A stretch of DNA of 64,000 nt. It comes from Falsiruegeria litorea R37. Lineage in GTDB: Bacteria; Pseudomonadota; Alphaproteobacteria; Rhodobacterales; Rhodobacteraceae. Below, in pieces: positions 44,490 through 52,486 of this stretch (its first letter is position 1; the number at the start of each line of letters is the position of its first letter). The DNA lies in assembly GCF_900172225.1 (NCBI RefSeq), contig NZ_FWFO01000001.1, positions 1,178,001 to 1,242,000 on the forward strand, written 5' to 3'. The notes under the pieces are model-generated. The model was given only the letters and a program-made list of their open reading frames with translations. It ran no database searches and was not told the DNA's origin. The position numbers and the translations under genes are program-made.

Positions 44490-44515
44490 CGGGGGCAATC
44501 CCCCGAGCCTTTTTT
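44490..44515 (+). terminator. Terminator after the ScfR-type gene
   Basis: CGGGGG, loop CAAT, CCCCCG, then AGCC and a run of T (44510-44515). The stem is perfect with a short loop; the four bases before the T-run weaken it. Confidence 0.65.
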
Positions 44516-44532
44516 GGGGAGGAAGGGCAAGC

Positions 44533-44913
44533 ATGAGCCGACGCGTAATGTTGGTCGAGGATGAACCGAACATCACCGAAGCAATCCGTTTTCTGTTGAT
44601 CCGCGACGGGTGGGAGGTCGAAACCCACGCCGACGGCACAGACGCGGTCGAGGTGATCAGTTCCGCCAAGCCGGATCTGGTTATTCTGGATGTGATGTTA
44701 CCGGGCAAAAGCGGGATGGAGATCCTGACGGAACTGCGCGCGCGCGACGATTTGCAGGGGTTGCCGGTGCTGATGCTGACGGCGCGTGGTCAATCCCGCG
44801 ACCGGGATTTGGCCGAAAAGGCGGGCGTCAGCCGTTTCATGACCAAGCCGTTTTCCAACTCCGAAGTGCTGACGGCGGTGCGGGATCTGCACGCTCAGGC
44901 CACGCAGACATGA
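44533..44913 (+). CDS. Single-domain response regulator
   Basis: A 126-residue receiver-only protein. Acidic pair E9/D10 is in VEDEP, phospho-acceptor D53 in ILDVMLPG, conserved T83 in MLTARG and K105 in FMTKPF. No output domain. Its stop overlaps the next ATG (ATGA), tying it to the small membrane protein and the SSS-histidine kinase, the obvious phosphodonor. Start ATG 44533 has GGAAGGG. Confidence 0.94.
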   Translation: MSRRVMLVEDEPNITEAIRFLLIRDGWEVETHADGTDAVEVISSAKPDLVILDVMLPGKSGMEILTELRARDDLQGLPVLMLTARGQSRDRDLAEKAGVSRFMTKPFSNSEVLTAVRDLHAQATQT

Positions 44914-45227
44914 GTGATGCGCCGGAGAACGACCCCGGCGACCCCGGTCAGGTCTCTCATCCACCGGTGTTTCTGGAACGCCAAGGCTATCGCAGACGCC
45001 GACTGATGGATGCGGCCCGACTGCTGCCGCTGATCGGCGCGGGTCTGTTTGCCGTACCGCTTTTGTGGCCGGGCACAGCCGAGACCGAGGCACCCTATAG
45101 CCTGTCATCCGCCATCATCTATATCTTTGGTGTCTGGGCCGGGCTGATCGTTCTGGCCGCCTTGTTCGGATACGGCGCGCGCCGTTTGGGCCGCAGCTCG
45201 GATGTGCCGGGACCGGAGCCGGACTGA
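44910..45227 (+). CDS. Small membrane protein of the SSS-kinase operon
   Basis: A 105-residue protein. The basic N-terminal part (YRRRRLMDAARLL) leads into two hydrophobic helices (LPLIGAGLFAVPLLW and AIIYIFGVWAGLIVLAALFGY), with a proline/acid tail. No family recognised. Overlaps the receiver gene (ATGA) and the kinase gene (TGATG), so the three are translated as a set; probably a subunit or localisation helper of the sensor kinase. That role is inferred. Confidence 0.8.
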   Translation: MSDAPENDPGDPGQVSHPPVFLERQGYRRRRLMDAARLLPLIGAGLFAVPLLWPGTAETEAPYSLSSAIIYIFGVWAGLIVLAALFGYGARRLGRSSDVPGPEPD

Positions 45228-47905
45228 TGGCCTCGCTCAATGTACTTGTGTTGGTGTGCCTGGGCTATGTGGCCCTGCTGTTTCTGGTGGCCTTTGCCGC
45301 TGACAGACTGGCGGCCACGGGGCGCAGCACCTGGTTGCGTTCCCCGTTGATCTATACTCTGTCGCTGTCGATCTATTGCACGGCTTGGACGTTCTATGGC
45401 GCTGTCGGATACGCCGCACGGTCGGGGCTGGAGTTTGTGACCATCTATGTCGGCCCGACCCTGGTTATGATCGGTTGGTGGTGGGGCCTGCGCAAGTTGG
45501 TGCGCGTCGGGCGCAGCCAGCGTGTTACCTCGATCGCGGACCTGATTTCGTCGCGCTACGGCAAGTCGAACACACTGGCGATCTGTGTGACCATTCTCGC
45601 CGTCATCAGCGTGACGCCCTACATTGCGCTGCAATTGCAGTCGATCACGCTGTCATTTTCGATTTTTGCCGAAGCTGACCCCAACAATTCCTACAACGAA
45701 ATTGCCAGCGTGTTCTGGGTCGCGGCGGGGCTTGCGGTCTTTGCCATTCTGTTCGGCACCCGAAACCTGGATGCCAACGAACGCCACCATGGCGTTGTCA
45801 CGGCGGTGGCGATCGAGGCGGTGGTCAAGCTGATTGCCCTGTTGGCCGTGGGGATCTTTGTTGTCTGGGGGGTTGCTGGTGGCGTTGGCGATACGATGGC
45901 CCGCATTGACGCATCCGAGATCGGGCAATGGAACATCGACCGTGGCCGATGGGCGACGATCACCTTTCTGGCCGCAGCAGCCTTTGTCTGCCTGCCGCGC
46001 ATGTTTCAGGTGATGGTGGTCGAAAACGATGACGAGCGGCACCTGCGCACCGCCGCCTGGGCCTTTCCCCTTTATCTGCTTCTTATGAGTCTCTTTGTGA
46101 TTCCCATCGCTGTCGTGGGGCTTGATCTGATGCCCGAAGGGGCGAACCCGGACCTGTTTGTTTTGACTGTGCCGCTGTCTCAGGGACAGCAGGGTTTGGC
46201 GATGCTGTCGTTTCTGGGTGGATTTTCCTCGGCCACGTCGATGGTGATTGTGGCGGCCATGGCCCTGTCGACCATGGTGTCGAACCACATCGTAATGCCG
46301 ATCTGGCTCAGCTCGCGGGGCTCGGGGGCGTCGGTGTCGGGTGATGTGCGGTCCATCGTTTTGCTGGCGCGCCGGGTGTCCATCGCCGTGATCATGGCGC
46401 TTGGCTATTTCTATTACCGCCTGTCGGGTGGTGGTGCGGCTTTGGCGGCCATCGGCCTGATCGCCTTTGCCGGGATCGCTCAGATCCTTCCAGCTCTGGT
46501 GGGCGGGTTGTTCTGGCGGGGGGCCACGCGCACCGGTGCCTTGGCCGGGCTGACGGTTGGCTTTGTGCTATGGCTTTATACCCTGCTGTTGCCAGGAATC
46601 GGGGGCGAGGTGATGCCTGCGGCGGTGATGGAAAATGGCCTTTTTGGTTTGAGCTGGCTGAAGCCGCAGGCGCTCTTTGGCATCGACGGGTTGGACCCGA
46701 TGGTGCATTCAGTGATGTGGAGCCTGTCGCTCAACGCTGCTGCTTTTTGTGTCGTGTCACTCTTTGGCTTTCCCAGCCCCATCGAACGGTTGCAGGCGGC
46801 GCAATTCGTCAATGTCTTTGAACATTCCGCTGGTCCGCGTGGCTGGGTCGGCTCCGTGGCCCAAAGCGAGGATCTGATGATCATGTCGCAGCGCATCCTG
46901 GGCGCGCGCGAGGCGCAGGTGTTCTTTCACGCCGAGGCACAGCGCCAGGGCGGGCGCGGGCATTTGCCCGAACCGACACCGATGTTCTTGCAGCGGCTTG
47001 AGCGCGAGTTGGCGGGGTCTGTTGGCGCTGCAACGGCACATGCGATGATCGGGCAGATCGTGGGCGGCTCGTCCGTCTCGGTCGAGGATCTTCTGGCCGT
47101 GGCCGATGAATCGGCGCAGTTGCTGGAATATTCCAGCCAGCTTGAGGCGAAGTCGGATGAGCTCAGCCGCACTGCGCATCAGCTGCGCGAAGCCAACGAG
47201 AAGCTGACACAGATCTCGCTGCAAAAGGACAATTTCCTGAGCCAAGTGAGCCATGAGTTGCGCACGCCCATGACCTCGATCCGGGCGTTTTCGGAAATTC
47301 TGCGCGACACCGAAGGGCTGCAGCCCGAAGAGCAGACGCGCTATGCCACGATCATTCATGACGAGGCGCTGCGGCTGACGCGATTGTTGGATGACCTGCT
47401 GGATCTAAGCGTGCTTGAAAACGGGCAGGTGAACCTGAACATGGGCGAGGGAATGCTGGCTGAGGTTCTGGACCGGGCTGTGTCCACGGCCATGACCGGG
47501 GCCTCGCGCGACATGCGTATTCTTCGCAATGAAACGAACGAACGCGTTCCGGTGCATTCGGATCTGGACCGGTTGACCCAGGTGTTCATCAACCTGATCG
47601 CCAACGCGCGCAAATACTGTGATGCGACCGCTCCGGAACTGTCGATCCGCGTGCACGAGGTTGGCGGCAAGGTGGTTGTCGATATGATCGACAACGGCAG
47701 TGGCATCCCACGCGATTCCCGTAAGCTGGTGTTCGAAAAATTTGCTCGCGTCAGCGCCGAACGGGCCGGGGGCGCGGGGCTGGGTCTGGCCATTTGCCGT
47801 GAAATCATGCAGCGCCTGGGTGGCGATATCACCTATCTCAATGGGCATCAGGGCGCAGCGTTCCGCGTGAGCTTCCCTTCGGGTTACCAACTTGCTGCGC
47901 AATAG
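45227..47905 (+). CDS. Sodium:solute symporter-histidine kinase fusion sensor (CbrA-like)
   Basis: An 892-residue sensor. The N-terminal half (about 1-530) is a sodium:solute-symporter-type membrane domain (SLSIYCTAWTFYGAVGYAA, SRYGKSNTLAICVTILA, FLGGFSSATSMVIVAAMALSTM). A linker and short coiled coil (LEYSSQLEAKSDELSR) follow. The kinase core has phospho-acceptor H676 in SQVSHELRTPMTSI, an N-box INLIANARKY, G1 DNGSGIPRD and G2 GAGLGLAICREI. It senses an external solute or transport flux. The receiver protein is encoded two genes upstream. Confidence 0.95.
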   Translation: MASLNVLVLVCLGYVALLFLVAFAADRLAATGRSTWLRSPLIYTLSLSIYCTAWTFYGAVGYAARSGLEFVTIYVGPTLVMIGWWWGLRKLVRVGRSQRVTSIADLISSRYGKSNTLAICVTILAVISVTPYIALQLQSITLSFSIFAEADPNNSYNEIASVFWVAAGLAVFAILFGTRNLDANERHHGVVTAVAIEAVVKLIALLAVGIFVVWGVAGGVGDTMARIDASEIGQWNIDRGRWATITFLAAAAFVCLPRMFQVMVVENDDERHLRTAAWAFPLYLLLMSLFVIPIAVVGLDLMPEGANPDLFVLTVPLSQGQQGLAMLSFLGGFSSATSMVIVAAMALSTMVSNHIVMPIWLSSRGSGASVSGDVRSIVLLARRVSIAVIMALGYFYYRLSGGGAALAAIGLIAFAGIAQILPALVGGLFWRGATRTGALAGLTVGFVLWLYTLLLPGIGGEVMPAAVMENGLFGLSWLKPQALFGIDGLDPMVHSVMWSLSLNAAAFCVVSLFGFPSPIERLQAAQFVNVFEHSAGPRGWVGSVAQSEDLMIMSQRILGAREAQVFFHAEAQRQGGRGHLPEPTPMFLQRLERELAGSVGAATAHAMIGQIVGGSSVSVEDLLAVADESAQLLEYSSQLEAKSDELSRTAHQLREANEKLTQISLQKDNFLSQVSHELRTPMTSIRAFSEILRDTEGLQPEEQTRYATIIHDEALRLTRLLDDLLDLSVLENGQVNLNMGEGMLAEVLDRAVSTAMTGASRDMRILRNETNERVPVHSDLDRLTQVFINLIANARKYCDATAPELSIRVHEVGGKVVVDMIDNGSGIPRDSRKLVFEKFARVSAERAGGAGLGLAICREIMQRLGGDITYLNGHQGAAFRVSFPSGYQLAAQ

Positions 47906-47984
47906 GTGCGTGTAAAGAACTTCGTAACCACCTAGCCGTTATTCCTGAACTGGACATTTGGACCGACAAGGCAGGTCAGGGCTC

Positions 47985-49133
47985 ATGCCACCAAACGTGG
48001 AGACAGAAACAACAATTCAGCGCAAACTGGCTGTGGCGCGCGACGAGGGGCAGGGCGCACCGCGTTCGATCTTGCGTGCGATGCGGCTGGGGTTGGCTCG
48101 GGCGGCGGCGGACACGCTGGATTTGTCGATGACGGTGATTGGGGCCACACAATGTCGGCGCACCCAGGATGGATTGCAGGACACCGTTCCCCAGGATCGC
48201 TTGTATGTTCTGATGTCAGGACCAGAGGGGCTGTTGGGGGCCGCTTGTTTCGATCGGGTGTGCGTGACATCGGTCATTCAACAACAGACAATGGGCACCG
48301 TCTTTTCCGTTCCAGAGGGCGAGCGTGCCTTTACCGGCACGGATGCGGCAATGATCGCTCCGCTGATCGATGCATTTCTACCCCGTGCGCGGGACCTGAG
48401 CGAGGCGGTTCTGGATCGATTGTGTCTGGACGGATATCAATACGCAATTCGGGCCGAAGATCGGCGCAACTTAATCTTGTCGCTGGAATATGAGAGTTTT
48501 CGTCTGTTTGATCTGACCGTCGAAATCGGCGGCGGCGTGGCCCAAGGGCAGATCACGTTGATCTTGCCTGATCAACCAGAACCCGCCGACGAGACATTGG
48601 ATGGGAACTCTGAGATGTCAGGGCTCGAGAAGAGCTTTGGGGTTATGCGGGCCGAACTCACTGCAGTAATCTCACGCGTGCAGCTTCCACTTTCGGCCTT
48701 TGCGGGGATGCAGCCCGGGGACTTGCTGCCGTTGATCGGGGACAAGCTGGATAAGACCGAGGTGCTGACGATCGAAGGGAAAAAGATTGCCGTCGGGCGA
48801 TTGGGACAGTGCCGCGGTATGCGTGCCCTGCGACTGAACGAGCGCTTACCGGAACTTGAGCCACCCAACCCGGATGCCGGGTTCTCCGAGCATGGCACGC
48901 CCGAAACGGCGCCTTTGACACTGGTGGATCCGGACATCATCGAACACTCGTCCAGTGTCGAGGTCGCAGCTGATACCCTGGACGGCGGTGACATGGGCAG
49001 GGTCGCAGGAACCCGCCCCCTGACCGAAACAGATCAAAACTTTGCCCATCTCAGCCCGGAACAGGCCGTGGCTGAAATTTCGGAACTTGCGGGGCTGCCT
49101 GCTGGGTCAGATGAGTTGGATACAGCGGGCTGA
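47985..49133 (+). CDS. Orphan FliM/FliN-family (SPOA-domain) protein
   Basis: A 382-residue protein. The N-terminal part resembles the FliM-type fold (RAMRLGLARAAADTLDLSMTVIG). A C-terminal SPOA domain (about residues 230-300: VQLPLSAFAGMQPGDLLPL, TIEGKKIAVGRLGQCRGMRALRLNE) is the motor-switch/type III C-ring module. The last 80 residues are acidic and low in complexity. No other flagellar or type III genes are nearby; it lies 79 bp after the kinase, so a link between sensing and motility is attractive. ATG 47985 has AGG; a TTG at 47958 is less likely. Confidence 0.8.
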   Translation: MPPNVETETTIQRKLAVARDEGQGAPRSILRAMRLGLARAAADTLDLSMTVIGATQCRRTQDGLQDTVPQDRLYVLMSGPEGLLGAACFDRVCVTSVIQQQTMGTVFSVPEGERAFTGTDAAMIAPLIDAFLPRARDLSEAVLDRLCLDGYQYAIRAEDRRNLILSLEYESFRLFDLTVEIGGGVAQGQITLILPDQPEPADETLDGNSEMSGLEKSFGVMRAELTAVISRVQLPLSAFAGMQPGDLLPLIGDKLDKTEVLTIEGKKIAVGRLGQCRGMRALRLNERLPELEPPNPDAGFSEHGTPETAPLTLVDPDIIEHSSSVEVAADTLDGGDMGRVAGTRPLTETDQNFAHLSPEQAVAEISELAGLPAGSDELDTAG

Positions 49134-49137
49134 GCGG

Positions 49138-49563
49138 TCAGCCCTTGCGCAGTTGCTCAAGCGTAGGGCGCAAGCCGTCAAGCTGATACCCAGCCGCAGC
49201 GGTTTTGGACAAGATTTCGTCCGGTGCCAAATCCTGACATTGGCCCAAGGCCCAAACCACCGAACAGCGCGTGCCAGAAGCGCAGTAGGCGAGAACCTTA
49301 CCTGATCCACAATCCGCCATCTCGCGTTGGCGGGCCACATTGTTCGGCGTCATGGTCTGATGGGTCAGTTCCAGTACCTCGAACTCCATTCCGGCCGCGC
49401 GCACCGCTTGTTCGATGGCATCCGCCTGATGGCTTGGTGGCACCTCGACATTTGGGCGGTTGCAGATGACTTTGGTATAGCCCGCCTCGGCGATGGCAGG
49501 GACGTCCTCTACCGAGATTTGCGGCGAGACGGAATAGCGGTCGGTGATCGGTCGAATATCCAT
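49138..49563 (-). CDS. DUF442 (TIGR01244) sulfur-metabolism phosphatase-like protein
   Basis: A 141-residue protein with a cysteine-phosphatase-like loop CASGTR (C94, R99), preceded by the family pattern MDIRPITDRYSVSPQI. This domain is usually fused to a metallo-beta-lactamase in Blh proteins; here it is separate, with two YeeE/YedE genes between it and the MBL gene. Role in handling persulfides is inferred from this operon. Start ATG 49563. Confidence 0.9.
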   Translation of the reverse strand: MDIRPITDRYSVSPQISVEDVPAIAEAGYTKVICNRPNVEVPPSHQADAIEQAVRAAGMEFEVLELTHQTMTPNNVARQREMADCGSGKVLAYCASGTRCSVVWALGQCQDLAPDEILSKTAAAGYQLDGLRPTLEQLRKG

Positions 49564-49572
49564 GGCGTTTTC

Positions 49573-50004
49573 TTATGTGGCAGCAGCGAGTCTGTCCAGT
49601 TGCGAGCCGAGTTTTGGCGCAAAACTCATGCCCGCCAGCATTGACAGCATGAAAATCAGCCCACCCGCGCCACCAAAAGTCAGCGACGCCATTGCGGGTC
49701 CCGGGCAAAGGCCCGCCAGTCCCCAGCCCATACCAAAAAGAACCGAGCCGGTGATCAGGCGGTGATCCAACTCGGGCCGCGGCAGATCGGGGAAAGTGCC
49801 TCCGGTCAGTGGGGCGCTGCGGGTGGTCAATTGCCACGCGACAAGCATGGGCAGGATCGCGCCTCCCATGACGAAGGCCAACGTCGGATCCCAAGCACCA
49901 AACACATCAAGCCACCCTTGGACTTTGGTTGTGTCGGTCATGCCGGACAGCAAAAGGCCAGCACCGAAGAGAGACCCCGACAAAAGGGAAATCAGCATTC
50001 GCAT
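49573..50004 (-). CDS. YeeE/YedE family protein, C-terminal-type half (DUF6691-like)
   Basis: A 143-residue membrane protein. Hydrophobic helices include ISLLSGSLFGAGLLLSGM, and the motif GLAGLCPGPAMASL carries a conserved Cys of the YeeE family. ATG 50004 overlaps the TGA of the upstream gene (TGATG). With the other half it forms the two-gene sulfur-compound transporter often found in Blh/PDO operons. The exact cargo (thiosulfate or sulfide) is unknown. Confidence 0.88.
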   Translation of the reverse strand: MRMLISLLSGSLFGAGLLLSGMTDTTKVQGWLDVFGAWDPTLAFVMGGAILPMLVAWQLTTRSAPLTGGTFPDLPRPELDHRLITGSVLFGMGWGLAGLCPGPAMASLTFGGAGGLIFMLSMLAGMSFAPKLGSQLDRLAAAT

Positions 50005-50432
50005 CAGATCACCCCCAGAATGTGGCGGAACAGAACCAGCGTCAGTCCGCCCGCGAGGATGTAAAAGACGGTTGCTACGAAGCCACGCAGCGAAAAGCGC
50101 GAGATGCCGCAAACACCATGTCCCGAAGTGCAGCCGTTAGCGATCCGGGTGCCTGCACCAACCAGCAGGCCCGCCGCAATCACTACGACCCAGTTCGAGG
50201 TCAAATGCGTGTCGGCCTGCACTCCAAGCATTTGGATCATCAGCAATGGCGTCGCGATGACCCCAATCACAAATGCGGCGCGCTCGGCCGCTGTGCTCCA
50301 ACCTGACCGATCCACAAGGCCGCCCAGGATGCCACTGGCCCCCATCACCCGGCCGTTGCCCAAGAGCAGAACCGCTCCGCCGGTGCCGATCAGCAGCCCG
50401 CCGATCAGCCCCCATATCCAATCCATTGGCAT
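50004..50432 (-). CDS. YeeE/YedE family sulfur transporter, N-terminal-type half
   Basis: A 142-residue membrane protein. The start MPMDWIWGLIGGLLIGTGGA and the conserved motif ANGCTSGHGVCGISR with cysteines are the signature of YeeE/YedE sulfur permeases. Coupled to the second half by TGATG overlap. In the same operon as the persulfide dioxygenase, 36 bp after that gene's end. Confidence 0.9.
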   Translation of the reverse strand: MPMDWIWGLIGGLLIGTGGAVLLLGNGRVMGASGILGGLVDRSGWSTAAERAAFVIGVIATPLLMIQMLGVQADTHLTSNWVVVIAAGLLVGAGTRIANGCTSGHGVCGISRFSLRGFVATVFYILAGGLTLVLFRHILGVI

Positions 50433-50468
50433 TGTTGTTTCCCTAACGTTCGCGCGTTTCGTGATCGA

Positions 50469-51332
50469 TCAAAGTTTGTTGATCGGCACCTTGAGGAAGA
50501 CGTCCCCTTGTTCGTCCGGCTCTGGCATGCGACCGCCACGCATGTTCACTTGCAGCGATGGCAGGATCAGTCGCGGCATGGCCAGCGTCGCGTCGCGGGC
50601 GTCGCGCATTTCGACAAACTCTTCGATTGGACGACCTTGGCCGATATGAATGTTCAGCGCCTTTTGCTCGCCCACTGTGGTCTCCCAAGCGAATTCATCC
50701 CGGCCTGGTGCCTTGTAATCGTGGCCGACAAAGATGCGGGTTTCGTCGGGGAGAGCCAGGATCTTCTGAATCGACTGATAGAGCGTTTCGGATGAACCGC
50801 CGGGGAAATCACAGCGCGCGGTGCCGAAATCAGGCATGAACAGCGTGTCCCCGACAAAAGCCGCGTCTTCGATCACATAAGTCAAACAAGCAGGCGTATG
50901 GCCGGGTGTTTCCAACACGTCACCGCGCATCTGTCCGATGTGGAAACTGTCTCCCTGGCGAAACAATGCGTCGAACTGGCTGCCGTCGCGTTGAAATTCG
51001 GTGCCTTCGTTGAACACCTTTCCGAATGTGTCCTGCACGACTGTGATGTTGCGACCGATGCCGATCTTACCACCCAGTTGTTCCTGCAAGTAAGGTGCGG
51101 CGGATAGATGATCGGCGTGCACATGGCTCTCCAGCAGCCATTCCACCTTAAGGTCATTGTCACGCACATAGCGAATGATTTCATCCGCCGAAGACGTGTC
51201 CGTCCGCCCTGCGGCCTGATCATAGTCGAGCACGCTGTCGATGATGGCACAGGCCCGCCCCTCGGGCTCTCGCACCAGGTACGACACGGTGAATGTTGCC
51301 TCGTCGAAAAAGGCCTTCACGAATGGTGTCAT
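50469..51332 (-). CDS. Metallo-beta-lactamase fold protein, persulfide dioxygenase (ETHE1)-like
   Basis: A 287-residue MBL-fold enzyme. The metal motif HVHADHLSAAPYLQ is followed by a second His in ETPGHTPACLTYV and GDTLFMPDFGTARCDFPGG, both typical of ETHE1/Blh persulfide dioxygenases. Probably oxidises glutathione persulfide to sulfite. First gene of the operon, followed by the two YeeE halves and the DUF442 gene. ATG 51332 has GGGGAGAG. A candidate SqrR-type operator lies just upstream. Confidence 0.9.
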   Translation of the reverse strand: MTPFVKAFFDEATFTVSYLVREPEGRACAIIDSVLDYDQAAGRTDTSSADEIIRYVRDNDLKVEWLLESHVHADHLSAAPYLQEQLGGKIGIGRNITVVQDTFGKVFNEGTEFQRDGSQFDALFRQGDSFHIGQMRGDVLETPGHTPACLTYVIEDAAFVGDTLFMPDFGTARCDFPGGSSETLYQSIQKILALPDETRIFVGHDYKAPGRDEFAWETTVGEQKALNIHIGQGRPIEEFVEMRDARDATLAMPRLILPSLQVNMRGGRMPEPDEQGDVFLKVPINKL

Positions 51333-51361
51333 GGATCTCTCCCCGCGATATGTTCCCTTAT

Positions 51362-51391
51362 CATATATTGACAATGGAATATGTTGCAATA
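51362..51391. promoter_or_regulatory. A/T-rich inverted repeats upstream of the sulfur operon
   Basis: CATAT-N12-ATATG at 51362-51383 and TATTG-N16-CAATA at 51366-51391 overlap. They stand out in a GC-rich background and lie 30-60 bp before the persulfide dioxygenase start, a suitable place for an ArsR-type (SqrR/BigR) operator. I have no verified consensus match. Confidence 0.4.
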
Positions 51392-51597
51392 GGGTTTGGT
51401 GTTGGATTTGCGACTATGCACTTGAGATGGGTCAAGGCGCCGGGTTCGCCAAGGATGTTAGCATCGCCACAAAATCGGGCCAAATCACTTGGGTGTGCTG
51501 CGCAATTGGGCAATCGGAGGCGCATGGTCCAAACGGAACCGATTTTACATACCTGTTACCCGAATCTGGTTTATTCAACTTATAGGGGAGGACCGAA

Positions 51598-51813
51598 ATG
51601 TCAGATCAAGAACTTCTGCAACAAGCCGAAAAGATCGAGGCTCGGTTGAACGGCGCAAACCCATCATTGCGGCTGGAGCTGCAACCCAAGCTGAGCAAGG
51701 TGATCGAGAATCTGCGCGCAAACGGCACGCATGTTCCAGCGCGGCTCAAGCGGCTGGATGCTGCATTGTGTGACGAGGCCATTGAAGCCCGTTTCGACAA
51801 TATGCCGATCTGA
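51598..51813 (+). CDS. Small conserved-looking protein of unknown function
   Basis: A 71-residue soluble protein (MSDQELLQQAEKIEARL...), mostly helical, no signal peptide or membrane segment. Preceded by a very strong GGGGAGGA site at ideal spacing, which supports translation. Divergent from the sulfur operon, with 265 bp between. Function unknown. Confidence 0.7.
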   Translation: MSDQELLQQAEKIEARLNGANPSLRLELQPKLSKVIENLRANGTHVPARLKRLDAALCDEAIEARFDNMPI

Positions 51814-51836
51814 GCGATCAGGCTGATCACATCAGA

Positions 51837-52055
51837 TCACCCGAGCGAAATGCCCATGATCACCATTATGAGGCCCAGCACGGACAAGAACAGCGAGCCC
51901 AGATTCCATGGCAGCACGCCTTGGACGGCTGCACGCAGTTCATTGTCGCTGAGCCCGGCTTTGCGCGCCTTGTTCACACGCAGGATGCACCAGATCAGGC
52001 CGACAAGCCCAGCCAGCGAAAGCGCGGCACCGCTCCAGACAATCAATTCGAACAT
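51837..52055 (-). CDS. Small membrane protein of unknown function
   Basis: A 72-residue protein with two predicted membrane helices (VWSGAALSLAGLVGLIWCIL and LPWNLGSLFLSVLGLIMVIMGI) linked by a short basic loop with NDELRAAV. ATG 52055 starts directly before the first helix. Common in Rhodobacterales by appearance; no function recognised. Convergent with the 71-residue gene, 23 bp away. Confidence 0.75.
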   Translation of the reverse strand: MFELIVWSGAALSLAGLVGLIWCILRVNKARKAGLSDNELRAAVQGVLPWNLGSLFLSVLGLIMVIMGISLG

Positions 52056-52211
52056 GGTGCACCTATCATTGTCAGTTTCGGCGTTGCGGTTAGCGGATTG
52101 ACGCCTTTTGCGCAACCCGGACCGCGACAGGGGCAATGTGTGCTTGCGGCAGGGGCGGGGGCGATGTATCCCGCGTGACGCCTCAAATTGCACATCGACG
52201 GAGAAGTGAAC

Positions 52212-52469
52212 ATGGAAGAGTCCCAGGCCGAAGCCAACTACCGCGTGACCGCAGGAGAATTGCGCCAGTTCGTCGAACGGATGGAGCGGTTGGAGGCCGA
52301 AAAAAAGGACATCGCCGAGCAGCAGAAAGAGGTGATGGCCGAAGCCAAGGCTCGCGGCTACGACACCAAGGTGATGCGCAAGGTCATCGCCCTGCGCAAG
52401 CGTGACAAGGACGACATCGCCGAAGAAGAGGCGGTTCTGGAAATGTACAAAGAAGCTTTGGGCATGTGA
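52212..52469 (+). CDS. DUF2312 domain protein
   Basis: An 85-residue protein with the DUF2312 pattern: YRVTAGELRQFVERMERLEAEK, AEAKARGYDTKVMRKVIALRK and a C-terminal EEEAVLEMYKEALG. The family (often annotated GapR-like) includes Caulobacter GapR, which binds overtwisted DNA; a nucleoid role is possible. ATG 52212 has GGAGAAG. The following modC gene is convergent. Confidence 0.88.
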   Translation: MEESQAEANYRVTAGELRQFVERMERLEAEKKDIAEQQKEVMAEAKARGYDTKVMRKVIALRKRDKDDIAEEEAVLEMYKEALGM

Positions 52470-52486
52470 TTGCCCTTGGTCCGGGG

